From Pseudaeromonas aegiceratis (GTDB lineage: Bacteria; Pseudomonadota; Gammaproteobacteria; Enterobacterales; Aeromonadaceae): 64,000 nucleotides of DNA. The notes beneath the pieces were generated by a model. It worked only from the letters and a program-made list of their open reading frames with translations. It was not told the DNA's origin and ran no database searches. The stretch is taken from positions 2,170,001-2,234,000 of the forward strand of contig NZ_CP158016.1 of the NCBI RefSeq assembly GCF_046254905.1, given 5' to 3'. The position numbers and the translations under genes are program-made. Shown here one piece after another: positions 25,644-34,916 of the stretch (the first letter of the stretch is position 1; each line of letters starts with the position of its first letter).

Positions 25644-26501
25644 TCAATCCTGGATCACCTGGGTATGCATAAACTTGGCAACCAGCTGGGCCAACCGGTC
25701 CCGCATCTGCCGGCGATCTATGATGAGGTCCACGGCGCCCTTCTCCAGCAGGAACTCGGAGCGCTGGAAGCCTTCCGGCAGCTTCTCCCGCACCGTCTGC
25801 TCGATGACCCGCGGACCGGCGAAACCGATCAGCGCCTTGGGCTCCGCCACGTTGATGTCCCCCAGCATGGCCAGACTGGCCGACACGCCCCCCATGGTGG
25901 GGTCGGTCAGCACTGAGACATAGGGCAGGCCGGCGGCGGACAGGCGGTTGAGGGCGGCACTGGTCTTGGCCATCTGCATCAGGGAGAACAGCGCCTCCTG
26001 CATGCGGGCCCCGCCGGAGGCGGAGAAGCAGATCAGGGCGCGTCGCTCCTTGAGACACTCCTCGACGGCACGGACAAAGCGCGCGCCCACCACGGAGGCC
26101 ATGGAGCCGCCCATGAAGGAAAACTCGAAGGCACAGGCCACCACGGGGACCCCCTTGAGCAGACCCTTCATCACCACCAGGGCATCCTTCTCGCCCGTCT
26201 CCTTCTGCGCCGCCTGCAGGCGCTCCTTGTAACGCTTGGAGTCCTTGAACTTCAGGGCGTCCTGCGGCTCCAGTTCGGCCCCCAGTTCGCTGCGGTGCTC
26301 GGCATCCAGCAACCGCTCCAGGCGAGCCCGGGCGCCGATGCGCATATGATGATCACACTTGGGACAGACGCACAGATTGCGCTCCACCTCGGCCCGGTAC
26401 AGCACCTGCTCACAGGCGGTGCACTTGGTCCAGACGCCTTCGGGAATGTTGTGCCGACGGGAGCTATCGCTCTGGGGAAGAATTTTCTCAAGCCAGCTCA
26501 T
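25644..26501 (-). CDS. accD: Acetyl-CoA carboxylase carboxyltransferase beta subunit
   Basis: With AccA, transfers the carboxyl group from biotin to acetyl-CoA to give malonyl-CoA for fatty acid synthesis. The product has 285 residues. The N-terminal zinc ribbon has Cys27, Cys30, Cys46 and Cys49 (KCTACEQ, VCPKCD), positions as in E. coli. The crotonase-type core has FEFSFMGGSMASVVGARFVR, FSASGGARMQEALFSLMQMA and PTMGGVSASLAMLGD. The order accD-folC-dedD is widely conserved. The zinc ribbon of the E. coli subunit binds its own mRNA, so similar feedback is possible. Confidence 0.97.
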   Translation of the reverse strand: MSWLEKILPQSDSSRRHNIPEGVWTKCTACEQVLYRAEVERNLCVCPKCDHHMRIGARARLERLLDAEHRSELGAELEPQDALKFKDSKRYKERLQAAQKETGEKDALVVMKGLLKGVPVVACAFEFSFMGGSMASVVGARFVRAVEECLKERRALICFSASGGARMQEALFSLMQMAKTSAALNRLSAAGLPYVSVLTDPTMGGVSASLAMLGDINVAEPKALIGFAGPRVIEQTVREKLPEGFQRSEFLLEKGAVDLIIDRRQMRDRLAQLVAKFMHTQVIQD

Positions 26502-26614
26502 GAAATACCTTCATGTAGTTGTTGGAATAGCGCCTCGGGGTAGTGAAATGAAGTTTTCATCTACGCCTGAGCGCCTAGCTAACGGACGATTTAACCATAA
26601 ATGCCTGACATTGT

Positions 26615-27427
26615 TTACTGAAAACTGGTCATACCCGGCTCATTGTCCGGTAGCCACAGGGGCCCCAGGCTGGGCCGCGGCAAGGCAAAGGTTTCCGGAT
26701 AGGTGACGTCCACCAGATACAGGCCGCCCGCCTTGGCGGTAGCGCCGGCCTGCTCCCGGTCGCGCAGCGCCAGCAGCTCGGCAATCCAGGCCACAGGCCG
26801 CTCCCCGCGCCCCACCAGCAAGAGGCTACCCACTATGTTGCGCACCATGTGATGCAAGAAGGCGTTGGCACGAATATCCACCACCACGTAAGGCCCATAA
26901 CGGAACACCGCCAGGTGAGTCAGGTTGCGAAACGGGGTGCGGGACTGGCACTGCACGGCGCGAAAGGAGCTGAAGTCATGCTCCCCCAACAGCTGTTGGG
27001 CGGCCAGATGCATGGCCGGCACATCCAAGTCGCCATGGTAATGGCTGATCCCCGCGCCGAGGATCCCGGGCCTCAGGTTGTCGTTGTAGATGACATAGCG
27101 ATAGCGGCGAGCCGTGGCGGAGAAGCGGGCATGAAACGCCTCCGGCACCTCCTGGGCCCAGCGCACGGCGATATCCGCCGGCAGATTGGCATTGGCCCCC
27201 AGGGTCCAGGCGGCCAGCTTGCGCGGGGTTGGGCAATCAAAATGGATCACCTGACCGGTGGCATGCACACCGGCATCGGTACGCCCGGCACACTGTACCT
27301 CCACCGGATGCGCGGCGATGCGGGAGAGTACCCGCTCCAGCTCAGCTTGGACGCTGATCACCTCACGCTGCCGTTGCCAGCCATAGTAGCGGCTGCCGTC
27401 ATATTCGATGCCCAGAGCGATTCGCAT
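26615..27427 (-). CDS. truA: tRNA pseudouridine(38-40) synthase
   Basis: Converts uridines 38-40 in the anticodon arm to pseudouridine. The product has 270 residues. Start MRIALGIEYDGSRYYGWQRQ is typical; the catalytic Asp is in CAGRTDAGVHATGQV; DFSSFRAVQCQSRTPFRNL and FLHHMVRNIVGSLL are conserved core blocks. 113 bases separate it from accD and 69 from fimV, so it may be read with either. No unusual features. Confidence 0.96.
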   Translation of the reverse strand: MRIALGIEYDGSRYYGWQRQREVISVQAELERVLSRIAAHPVEVQCAGRTDAGVHATGQVIHFDCPTPRKLAAWTLGANANLPADIAVRWAQEVPEAFHARFSATARRYRYVIYNDNLRPGILGAGISHYHGDLDVPAMHLAAQQLLGEHDFSSFRAVQCQSRTPFRNLTHLAVFRYGPYVVVDIRANAFLHHMVRNIVGSLLLVGRGERPVAWIAELLALRDREQAGATAKAGGLYLVDVTYPETFALPRPSLGPLWLPDNEPGMTSFQ

Positions 27428-27496
27428 CTCTTCCCCCTAAAAAGAAACAGGGCGCGATTATACGAAATCGCGCCCCGGAGTGAAGTCACCGCCCGA

Positions 27497-30055
27497 TCAG
27501 CTTAGCCGTTTGAGCAGCTTGTCGGCTTCCGCCTGTTGTTGTGGATTGCCCTGGGCCAGCGCCTCTTGCAACAGCTCGCGGGCGCTCTCCTTGTCGTCGA
27601 TCTCCAGGTAGGCCCGGGCCAGATCCAGCTTGGCCCCCACCCCGCCATCGTCGGCATCCACGTCCACGTCGTTAGCCTGGGAGAGCATGTCCGGGAAGTC
27701 GTCCAGCCCGGTATCCAGATCGAAGGAGGGATCCTTGCCGGACTCGTCAGCACCCTGCGCCTCGGCCTGGGCCAACAGCTCGTCAATCTCAAGGAACGGC
27801 TCCCGGCTCGGCGCCACGGGTGCCGGCTGGGGTGCCGCGTCCACCTCGGCGGTTGCTTCGTGGTGATCGAGCTCTATCTCATCGGCGGCACTATACCAAT
27901 CGGCCGTCTGCTCGGCGGCGGGAGCCGTGCCAAATTGCTCGGCCAACTGACGCAGGGACTCCTCCTCTATGCTGGTGGTCCGGCCGGCTGCCGCCTCGCT
28001 CTCCAGCGGTGCCGGCTCGACCTGGGTCTCGTCGGCCTGCTCGAGGGAGGACACCGTCTCGGCGACCTCTGTCACCTCCGGCTCGGGGGACAGGGTAGCC
28101 GATTCAAATTCCAACGCCTCGGCCTGGGCCGCCGCCTCCGGCATATCCAGCTCGTCCAGCCCCTTGAGATCCAGCCCCTCAAAGTTGCTCTCCACCATCA
28201 GGGCATCATCTTCGGCCTCCGGCGCCAGGTCGGTACCGAGTGCGTCCAGTGTCTCATCGGCCAGCGGCGCCTCCTCCGCCAAGGCACTCTCGAAGGCGGA
28301 CAGATCCAATTCCCCCTCCTCTTCGAGGGCCGGCAGCTCCAATTCCGGCTCGGAAACCTGTTCGGTCACCCCCAGCTGGGCCAGCAGATCATCGGCATCC
28401 TCGAGACTCTGCTCGCTGTCGGTCAGCTCGACCACCTCGTCAACCTGGGTGTCGGCAGCGGCCTCGTCCTCCCGCCAGCTCAGATCCGGCAGCTCCATCT
28501 CCTCCAGATCATCCCCATCATCCGGGACGGACAAATCCAGGCTGCTGGGCGCCAGATCCTCCTCGTCCTCCACCGCAAACTGAGGGGCATCGTCCAACGG
28601 CAGCAGATCTTCGTCTTCCTCCTCGGACTCAGGGAAGGGGGCGACCGTCTCGCCAAGGTCCAGTTCACTCAAGGCAAAATCCGCCTCATCCAGACCGGCA
28701 TCCAGCTGGGGCGCCGGACTCAGGGTCTCATCTGCCTCATCCAGATCCGGCAGCTCCTCATCGGCGGCGACGTCAGCCGTCAGCAACTGGTCATACTGGC
28801 TGGCATCCTGCTCCATCTGCAGCGCGGTGGACTCGGCCAGCTCGGCCTCACGGGCCTGCAGCTCGCGCATGGCCCGCGCCCGTAGCCAGAGGCTGCCCAG
28901 GGCCAGCAGCAACAGGATCGGCAGCAGTATGACCAGCACCAGGTTTAGCGGCGACGACAGCAGCTGACCGAAGAAGCCCTTGTCAGACTCACCGGCCGGC
29001 TGATTAGCTTGCAGCTCGCTCAACTGACTCTGCAGCTGGACAACCTGTGCCTGTAGCTCTGTCTGTTGCGCCAACTTGCCGTTGAGGTCCGCCAGTTGGG
29101 CATCCTGTTCCTGCACCCGCAGCTTGAGGCGGTTGTTGTTCTCGGACAGCTGGGCAATCTCGGTTTCATACTCGCCCAGCTGGGACTGCACACCCTCTTG
29201 GCCCTGAGGCGTCGGCTCGGCGGCTGCCATGGGGGGCGTCTGGCTTGCGGTATCCGGCGAGACCACCGCCTTGACCGCCGCATCCACTTGAGTCGGCTCG
29301 CCTTGGGAGGCAATTTCAATCTTGCTGCCCTCCATCGCTTGGCTGGCGGCTTGTGCCGGTTCGGCTGCCTGCGCCGGCTCGCTGGGCGTAACAGGCTGGG
29401 CGGCTAACTTGCTGTCATCCGGGGTCAGCTTGACCTCGGGCTTCACCTCGATGGGGGCCTGTTTGGTCGGTGAGATCTGAGGTGTCGGCTTGGCCGCCAC
29501 GGTAGCAACGGGCTGAGCGACGGCGGCCGGGGTGGCTGAGCGAGCCAGCAGGGCCGAGCTGACTCGTCCGCTCCGTACCGCTTCACGGGCCGCGACATCG
29601 TCCTCTGCCTGGGCCTCCGCCAGGGTCGGCAGCTGCAGCATGGCCCCCTTGTAGATGGAGTTGAGCCGGCCGTTGGCAAAGGCCTGGGGGTTCTTGCGAT
29701 AGATGGCCATCAGGGTCTGATACAGGGTGACACCGTTGCCGGGAATGCTGCGCTGGGAGATGGACCAGAGGGTGTCATCGGCCCGCACCGGACCATAGGT
29801 GCCGGCCGCAGAGCGTGGGCTCGACAGGAAGCTGGTGGCGGCCGTCGTCTGACGCGTCGCCGGCTGCGCACTGGCCGGTTGAACGTTGGCAGGCTGGGCC
29901 ACGGGCTTGGGGATCAGGCTGGGGGCCGGTGCGGCCGAATCCGGGCCTTTGATCTCGACATAGAATTCATCGAACTGCTGGGCCGCCTGTGCGGTGGCCG
30001 TGAGTTCCAGGCAAAGCGCCACAGCCAGCGCCAGACGGGAGACAGATAATCCCAT
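27497..30055 (-). CDS. fimV: FimV-like polar-hub protein
   Basis: Inner-membrane protein that marks cell poles and promotes type IV pilus and chemosensory assembly in relatives (FimV, HubP, TspA). The product has 852 residues from the ATG at 30055, with a signal peptide SRLALAVALCLELTATAQA. Order: FimV N-terminal domain with a LysM-like region at about residues 95-165 (VRADDTLWSISQRSIPGNGV), Ala/Pro/Lys/Gln-rich linker, coiled coil near 290-340, one membrane helix near 370-395 (LVLVILLPILLLLALGSLWL), a very acidic cytoplasmic region rich in Asp, Glu and Leu, and a C-terminal TPR-like motif (KLDLARAYLEIDDKESAREL). It sits between truA and usg, as in Pseudomonas. Confidence 0.9.
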   Translation of the reverse strand: MGLSVSRLALAVALCLELTATAQAAQQFDEFYVEIKGPDSAAPAPSLIPKPVAQPANVQPASAQPATRQTTAATSFLSSPRSAAGTYGPVRADDTLWSISQRSIPGNGVTLYQTLMAIYRKNPQAFANGRLNSIYKGAMLQLPTLAEAQAEDDVAAREAVRSGRVSSALLARSATPAAVAQPVATVAAKPTPQISPTKQAPIEVKPEVKLTPDDSKLAAQPVTPSEPAQAAEPAQAASQAMEGSKIEIASQGEPTQVDAAVKAVVSPDTASQTPPMAAAEPTPQGQEGVQSQLGEYETEIAQLSENNNRLKLRVQEQDAQLADLNGKLAQQTELQAQVVQLQSQLSELQANQPAGESDKGFFGQLLSSPLNLVLVILLPILLLLALGSLWLRARAMRELQAREAELAESTALQMEQDASQYDQLLTADVAADEELPDLDEADETLSPAPQLDAGLDEADFALSELDLGETVAPFPESEEEDEDLLPLDDAPQFAVEDEEDLAPSSLDLSVPDDGDDLEEMELPDLSWREDEAAADTQVDEVVELTDSEQSLEDADDLLAQLGVTEQVSEPELELPALEEEGELDLSAFESALAEEAPLADETLDALGTDLAPEAEDDALMVESNFEGLDLKGLDELDMPEAAAQAEALEFESATLSPEPEVTEVAETVSSLEQADETQVEPAPLESEAAAGRTTSIEEESLRQLAEQFGTAPAAEQTADWYSAADEIELDHHEATAEVDAAPQPAPVAPSREPFLEIDELLAQAEAQGADESGKDPSFDLDTGLDDFPDMLSQANDVDVDADDGGVGAKLDLARAYLEIDDKESARELLQEALAQGNPQQQAEADKLLKRLS

Positions 30056-30211
30056 AATCGTTCCTTCGTGATGTAGCCCCATTTGACATCAAATGAGCCT
30101 TGTCTGCATGGCAGCAATATAAACCACTCACCCTGGGCATTCTAGAGGTCAGGGCGCCAACATGGTCTGGAAGGATTCTAGGAAAATTTTGATTTGGCTG
30201 ATATTTATCGA

Positions 30212-30238
30212 TGAAAACAGGGCCGCTAGTTGCGGCCC
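30212..30238 (-). terminator. usg terminator
   Basis: Stem GGGCCGC/GCGGCCC, loop TAGTT; on the minus strand followed by TGTTTTC, just after the usg stop. Confidence 0.7.
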
Positions 30239-30246
30239 GTGTCACA

Positions 30247-31257
30247 TCAGTGCTGCGGCTGGATCCAGGCCTCTGCCAGTTGCAGACAGTTGAGTGCGCC
30301 GCCCTTGCGCACATTGTCGGTCACCAGCCAGAAATCCAGCCCCTGAGGGTGGGTGGGATCCTGCCGTAGGCGGGACAGATAGACCTGGGTGTCGTTGACC
30401 CCATGGGTCACGGGCGTCACCGTCTCGTCGTCCACCAGGGTCAATCCCGGCATCTGCGCCAGGCATTGACGCACCTCCTCCAGACTCACGGCATAACGGG
30501 TCTCAAGATGCACCACCTGGCTGTGGCCAAAGAACACAGGCACCCGCACGCAGGTGGCATTCACGCCTATGCCATCGTCCCCCAGGATGCGGCAGGTCTC
30601 CTGGGCCAGGCGCCACTCTTCCAGGGTGAAACCATCCTCCTGGGTGGCATCTATGCTGGGCAGCAGGTTGAAGGCAATCTGGCCATCATAGGTGCTGGGC
30701 TCCACCGGCCGGCCATTGAGCAGCTGCGCCGTCTGGCGGGCCAGTTCGTCCACCCCGGCCTGGCCGGAGCCGGAAACCGACTGCAGGCTCACCAGGTTGA
30801 CCCGGGCGATGCCCGCCTCGTCGTGCAGCGGCTTCAAGGCCATCAGCAGCTCGGTGACGATACAGGTGGGGCTGGCCACTATGTTACGCACCCGCGCCTC
30901 CGCCAGCAGTTCGCCATTGACCTCGGGGATCACCAGGGGCACAGACGGATCGGTGCGATAGTGCAGGCTGTTGTCGATCACCAGGCAGCCGGCCTCGGCG
31001 GCCTGCTCGGCCCAACGGGCGGTGGCGGCACTGCCGGCCATGAAGAAGGCCAGCTGGACCTGGCTCCAGTCAAACGTCGCCGCCTCTGCCACCGCCAGGG
31101 TCTTACCGGCGAAGCGCACGCTCTCCAGCTCACCGGCTTCGCTGACCAGGGGGAACAGGCGGGCGCAGGGGAAATCCCGCTCCTCCAGCAGTTCCAGCAA
31201 GGTCTGGCCCACCAGGGTGTCCACGCCCAACAGGGCGATATCAAACTGCTGACTCAT
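30247..31257 (-). CDS. usg: Usg-like aspartate-semialdehyde dehydrogenase family protein
   Basis: Homologue of aspartate-semialdehyde dehydrogenase with 336 residues. The position, directly between pdxB and fimV/truA, is that of usg. E. coli Usg has lost the catalytic cysteine, as far as I recall. Here Cys is kept in NIVASPTCIVTELLMALKPL, with SLQSVSGSGQAG (active-site Gln) and RVPVFFGHSQVVHLE (Arg and His of the substrate site). The N-terminal dinucleotide loop is atypical (LLGVDTLVGQTLLELLEERD). It could be an active dehydrogenase or a paralogue with a changed substrate. Downstream of pdxB by 38 bases, so probably co-transcribed with it. Confidence 0.85.
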   Translation of the reverse strand: MSQQFDIALLGVDTLVGQTLLELLEERDFPCARLFPLVSEAGELESVRFAGKTLAVAEAATFDWSQVQLAFFMAGSAATARWAEQAAEAGCLVIDNSLHYRTDPSVPLVIPEVNGELLAEARVRNIVASPTCIVTELLMALKPLHDEAGIARVNLVSLQSVSGSGQAGVDELARQTAQLLNGRPVEPSTYDGQIAFNLLPSIDATQEDGFTLEEWRLAQETCRILGDDGIGVNATCVRVPVFFGHSQVVHLETRYAVSLEEVRQCLAQMPGLTLVDDETVTPVTHGVNDTQVYLSRLRQDPTHPQGLDFWLVTDNVRKGGALNCLQLAEAWIQPQH

Positions 31258-31295
31258 GTCAGTCTCCTTATTTCCGGTTCTTGTCGTTCAGAGGG

Positions 31296-32420
31296 TTAGG
31301 GATGCGCCGCCAGGGTAAACCCCAGGGCCGCCAGTTGTTCGCAGCCCGCCTGGGCTGTCAGGCGCAGGGAGGACCACTCCCGTCGCTCGGGATAATGTTT
31401 GCGCAAGCGATCGAAGTCCGCCGGCTCGGCAAAGCCGTGGCGAAACAGGGCATCGTCGCGCCGCACGTCATACACCAGATGGATCAGCCGCTTGAGCAGA
31501 TCCTGATCCGGCGCCTGCTGCACCGCCAGTTGGCCAAACGCCGGCGGCGGCAACAGGGGGGTAAACGCCTGGCTCACCGCCAGGCCCTGCCAGGCACAGA
31601 AGGCCTCATAGACCTGATAGGTCCCCCGCACCTTGCCTTCCAGGCTGTAGCCGGCGATGTGCGGGGTGGCCAGCTCGGTATGGGGCACCAGCTCGGTCAG
31701 CAGCGCCGGCTCATGCTCCCAGACATCCATCACCAGGCGCAACGGATCCGGGCTCAGCTGACGGGCCAGCAGCGCCCGGTTGTCCCAGACGTCGCCACGG
31801 CAGGCGTTGATCAGGATCTGCTCGCCATCCAGCACCGCCAGGGCCGCCTCGTCCAGCAGATGCCAGGTGGCGTAGGGCCCCTCGTGGGTCAAGGGAACGT
31901 GAAAGCTCACCACGTCCGAACACAGGGCCACCTCGTAGGGCACAAACTCCCGCGGGTCGCCGGCGTCGGCCAGGGGAGGATCGCACAGACAGACCTGCAT
32001 CCCCAGGGCGCGGGCCCGTTCGGCCACCGCCGTACCGGTATTGCCCGCCCCGATCACCCCCAGGGTCATGCCGGCCAGGTGCAGTTGATGCCGCTCCGCC
32101 AGCACCAGCAGGGCGCTGATGACATACTCCCCCACCGAGATCTTGTTGCAGCCAGGCGCATTGGCGAAGGCGATGCCGCGCTGGGCCAGCAGCGCCTGAT
32201 CCACATGATCCGTGCCTATGGTGGCGGAGCCGACAAATTTTAGCCGCGGCGCCTGACTGAGCAGCCGCTCATCCACCCGGGTAACCGAGCGCACCAGCAG
32301 GGCATCCGCCTCCGCCAGCTGGTCGGCCTGGATCTGCCGCCCGGGCAGGCGGGTGAGGTGCCCGAAGGGGGAGAACAGGCACTCGGCCACCGGCATGTTT
32401 TCGTCGATGATGATGTTCAT
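31296..32420 (-). CDS. pdxB: Erythronate-4-phosphate dehydrogenase
   Basis: Second step of pyridoxal phosphate synthesis (deoxyxylulose-5-phosphate-dependent route). The product has 374 residues. D-2-hydroxyacid dehydrogenase fold: MNIIIDENMPVAECLFSPFG at the start, FVGSATIGTDHVDQ, dinucleotide motif LGVIGAGNTGTAVAERARAL, the catalytic Arg in INACRGDVWDNRALL, and catalytic His in ELATPHIAGYSLEGK. The C-terminal PdxB dimerisation domain is complete. The hydrogenase maturation operon ends 92 bases upstream on the same strand. Confidence 0.95.
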   Translation of the reverse strand: MNIIIDENMPVAECLFSPFGHLTRLPGRQIQADQLAEADALLVRSVTRVDERLLSQAPRLKFVGSATIGTDHVDQALLAQRGIAFANAPGCNKISVGEYVISALLVLAERHQLHLAGMTLGVIGAGNTGTAVAERARALGMQVCLCDPPLADAGDPREFVPYEVALCSDVVSFHVPLTHEGPYATWHLLDEAALAVLDGEQILINACRGDVWDNRALLARQLSPDPLRLVMDVWEHEPALLTELVPHTELATPHIAGYSLEGKVRGTYQVYEAFCAWQGLAVSQAFTPLLPPPAFGQLAVQQAPDQDLLKRLIHLVYDVRRDDALFRHGFAEPADFDRLRKHYPERREWSSLRLTAQAGCEQLAALGFTLAAHP

Positions 32421-32511
32421 CTGGCATCCTTGACTGCAAACAGGGGAGCTATTGTAGACGGTTTGTCGGCGCTGAGCAGCCCTGGCGATCCACCGCGGCC
32501 GGCGCCGAACA

Positions 32512-33531
32512 CTAACAGATCCTGGGCAGGGCCTCGCCCTCCCCCATGGCCAGGGCGCGCACCACCCCCAGGGCGCTGTGTAGCAGCACCGGGCTGGCCT
32601 CGGCCTCGCCCACCGCCCCGACCCTGGCGGCGCCCTCGCCGCCGGGCCAGTGGGCCATCACCGCCAGAGCCTGCTCTGCCTGCGCCGGCGCCACGCAAGC
32701 CAGCAGTCGCCCCTCGCAGGCCAGCTGCAGAGGATCCAGCCCCAGCAACTCGCAGAGGCTGGCCACGGCGGGACGAATGGGCAGGGCGTCCTCCTCCAGC
32801 CAGAGGCTGAGCCCACTGGCGGCGGCAAACTCATGGGCCACCGCATTGAGGCCGCCACGGGTCAGATCCCGGGCGCAGTGCAGCCCGGGCACCCTGGCCA
32901 GCAGCGCCTGCATCAGACCATGCAGCGGCTGGGTATCGCTCTGCACCTGGCAGCTCAGCCCCAGCTCCTGGCGGGCCGCCAGTATGGTGGCGCCATGATC
33001 CCCCAAGGGACCGCTGACCAGCAGGGCATCCCCTGCCGCTATCCGGTGCATGCCCAGATCCACCCCGGCGGGGATCTCCCCCACGCCGCTGGTGGTGATG
33101 AACAACTTATCCGCCTGGCCCCTGGGCACCACCTTGGTGTCTCCGGTGACGATACTCACCCCCGCCTCCCTGGCCGCCTGGGCCAGGCTCTGACAGATCT
33201 GGCGCAGCAGCGCCATGGGCAACCCCTCCTCTATGATGAAGGCGCAGCTCAGATAGCGGGGCACGGCGCCCCCCACCGCCAGATCGTTCACCGTACCGTT
33301 CACCGCCAGGCAGCCGATGTCGCCGCCGGGAAAGCACAACGGGCTCACCACGTAGCCGTCCGTGCTCATGGCCAGGCGACAGCCCGGCTGCGTCGGCAGT
33401 GGCAGCCGGGCCTGATCCTCCAGTGCCGCCAGGGCCGGGTTGTCAAACAGCGGCAGCAACAGCTCCTGGATGAGCGCCTGCATGGGCCGCCCCCCCGCCC
33501 CGTGCCCCAGGGTGATACACGCCTCATCCAT
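32512..33531 (-). CDS. hypE: HypE, hydrogenase cyanide-ligand synthase
   Basis: With HypF it converts carbamoyl phosphate to the cyanide ligands of the NiFe site. HypE carries a carbamoyl, then a thiocyanate, on its C-terminal cysteine. The product has 339 residues and ends LPRIC, the expected terminal Cys. PurM-like ATP-binding fold: ITLGHGAGGRPM, MSTDGYVVSPLCFPGGDIG, VTGDTKVVPRGQADKLFI, GPLGDHGATILAARQEL. Start ATG at 33531 overlaps the hypD end by 8 bases; the open frame continues upstream only as hypD shadow. Last gene of the hyp operon. Confidence 0.97.
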   Translation of the reverse strand: MDEACITLGHGAGGRPMQALIQELLLPLFDNPALAALEDQARLPLPTQPGCRLAMSTDGYVVSPLCFPGGDIGCLAVNGTVNDLAVGGAVPRYLSCAFIIEEGLPMALLRQICQSLAQAAREAGVSIVTGDTKVVPRGQADKLFITTSGVGEIPAGVDLGMHRIAAGDALLVSGPLGDHGATILAARQELGLSCQVQSDTQPLHGLMQALLARVPGLHCARDLTRGGLNAVAHEFAAASGLSLWLEEDALPIRPAVASLCELLGLDPLQLACEGRLLACVAPAQAEQALAVMAHWPGGEGAARVGAVGEAEASPVLLHSALGVVRALAMGEGEALPRIC

Positions 33532-34651
33532 CCTGCCTCTCCTCGTGACGATAGTGATACCAGGCGGCGCAGGCCCCCTCCGCCGACACCATGAGGGCCC
33601 CCACCGGCGACGCGGGCCGGCAGGCGCGACCAAACAGCGGGCAGTCGGCCGGCTTGATCTGCCCCTTGAGCACGGCGTCGCAACCGCAGCCGGCGGGGGG
33701 GGGTGCAGCCGGCCCGGCCCCGCCGCCGAGCAGGGCTCTGGCATCGAAGGCGGCATACGCGGGGTTCAGCTGCCAACCGGAGCCCGGCAGTTCCCCCAGC
33801 CCGCGCCAGGCGGTGCTGGGGGCCGGCTCGAACACCCGCTGGATCAGGGCCTGGGCCGCCCGGTTGCCCGCCTCGGTGGCAGCGCGCCGATACTGGATAC
33901 TCACCTCGGCCCGCCCCTGGGCCAGTTGCCGCAGCAGCATCAGCACAGAGGCCAGCAGATCCGTGGGTTCGAAGCCGCTGATCACCACCGGCAGGCCGAA
34001 CTCCCGCGGGATAAAGTCGAAGGGGGCCTGGCCCGTCACCAGGCTGACATGACCGGGGCCGATAAAGCCGTCCACTCGGCAGCCGCCGTCGGCCAGCAGG
34101 GCCCGCAGCGGGGGCCCCATCATCAGGTGGTGAACCAGCACCCGCAGGTTGTCGATACCCTGGGCGCGGGCCACCTCCAGCAAGGCCGCGGTGGCCGGCG
34201 TGGTGGTCTCAAAGCCGATGGCCAGCAACACCACCTTGGCGTTGGGGTGGCGGCGGGCCAACGCCAGCAGATCCAGGGGAGCATAGATGACCCGCACGTC
34301 CGCCCCGGCGGCCCGGGCCGCCAGCAGGCTCCCCTGGCTGCCGGGCACCCGCAGGGCATCGCCATAGCTGCAGAGGATGACGTCGGGCCGCCGCGCCAGG
34401 CTCACCGCCTGATCGATGATCTCCACCGGCAAGACGCACACAGGGCAGCCGGGGCCGTGCAGAAATTCGATGCAATCGGGCAGCAGCCGGTCGAGGCCAT
34501 GGCGGAAGATGGCATGGGTGTGACCGCCGCAGATCTCCATCAGTTGCCAGGGACGGGACGGCGTGGGCATGGCCGCCAGCTGCCGCTCGATGGCGCTCAG
34601 CAAGGCCCGGATCCCCGCCGGGCGACGAAAGTCCTGGCGATAGTCAATCAT
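33524..34651 (-). CDS. hypD: HypD, hydrogenase Fe(CN)2CO assembly protein
   Basis: Scaffold, with HypC, for building the Fe(CN)2CO unit; it carries a [4Fe-4S] cluster. The product has 375 residues. Motifs: MEICGGHTHAIFRHGLD, LHGPGCPVCVLP, LLAIGFETTTPATAAL, VVISGFEPTDLLASVLML and a C-terminal CGCDAVLKGQIKPADCPLFG with the cluster cysteines. Start ATG at 34651 overlaps the hypC end by 8 bases. Translationally coupled to both neighbours. Confidence 0.97.
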   Translation of the reverse strand: MIDYRQDFRRPAGIRALLSAIERQLAAMPTPSRPWQLMEICGGHTHAIFRHGLDRLLPDCIEFLHGPGCPVCVLPVEIIDQAVSLARRPDVILCSYGDALRVPGSQGSLLAARAAGADVRVIYAPLDLLALARRHPNAKVVLLAIGFETTTPATAALLEVARAQGIDNLRVLVHHLMMGPPLRALLADGGCRVDGFIGPGHVSLVTGQAPFDFIPREFGLPVVISGFEPTDLLASVLMLLRQLAQGRAEVSIQYRRAATEAGNRAAQALIQRVFEPAPSTAWRGLGELPGSGWQLNPAYAAFDARALLGGGAGPAAPPPAGCGCDAVLKGQIKPADCPLFGRACRPASPVGALMVSAEGACAAWYHYRHEERQDG

Positions 34652-34916
34652 GGGACGGTCCCGAGAGCAGATCCGGCAGTTGGGCCTGCAGTTGCGCCAG
34701 CACGGCCAAGGAGGCCTGGGCCTCCTCCTCGCGCAAGCGCGCCAGGGCAAAGCCCACGTGCACCACCACCCAGCGGTCGATGAGCGCCTCGGGCGGTTCG
34801 CCCTCCAGCACACAGCTGATGTCCACCTGCCGCTGCACGCCGCCGCAATCGGCCAGAGCCTGGCCCGGGCAGCCCGGCACCAGCGACAGGATGCGGGCGG
34901 GAATACCTAGACACAT
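34644..34916 (-). CDS. hypC: HypC-type hydrogenase assembly chaperone
   Basis: Small chaperone of 90 residues that binds HypD and the immature large subunit and delivers the iron unit. It begins MCLGIPARIL, with the essential Cys2 exposed after removal of Met, and has the beta-barrel core DRWVVVHVGFALARL. The start at 34916 overlaps the hypB end by 10 bases; the stop overlaps hypD. As the only chaperone of this family seen in the island, it probably serves the local large subunit. Confidence 0.96.
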   Translation of the reverse strand: MCLGIPARILSLVPGCPGQALADCGGVQRQVDISCVLEGEPPEALIDRWVVVHVGFALARLREEEAQASLAVLAQLQAQLPDLLSGPSHD

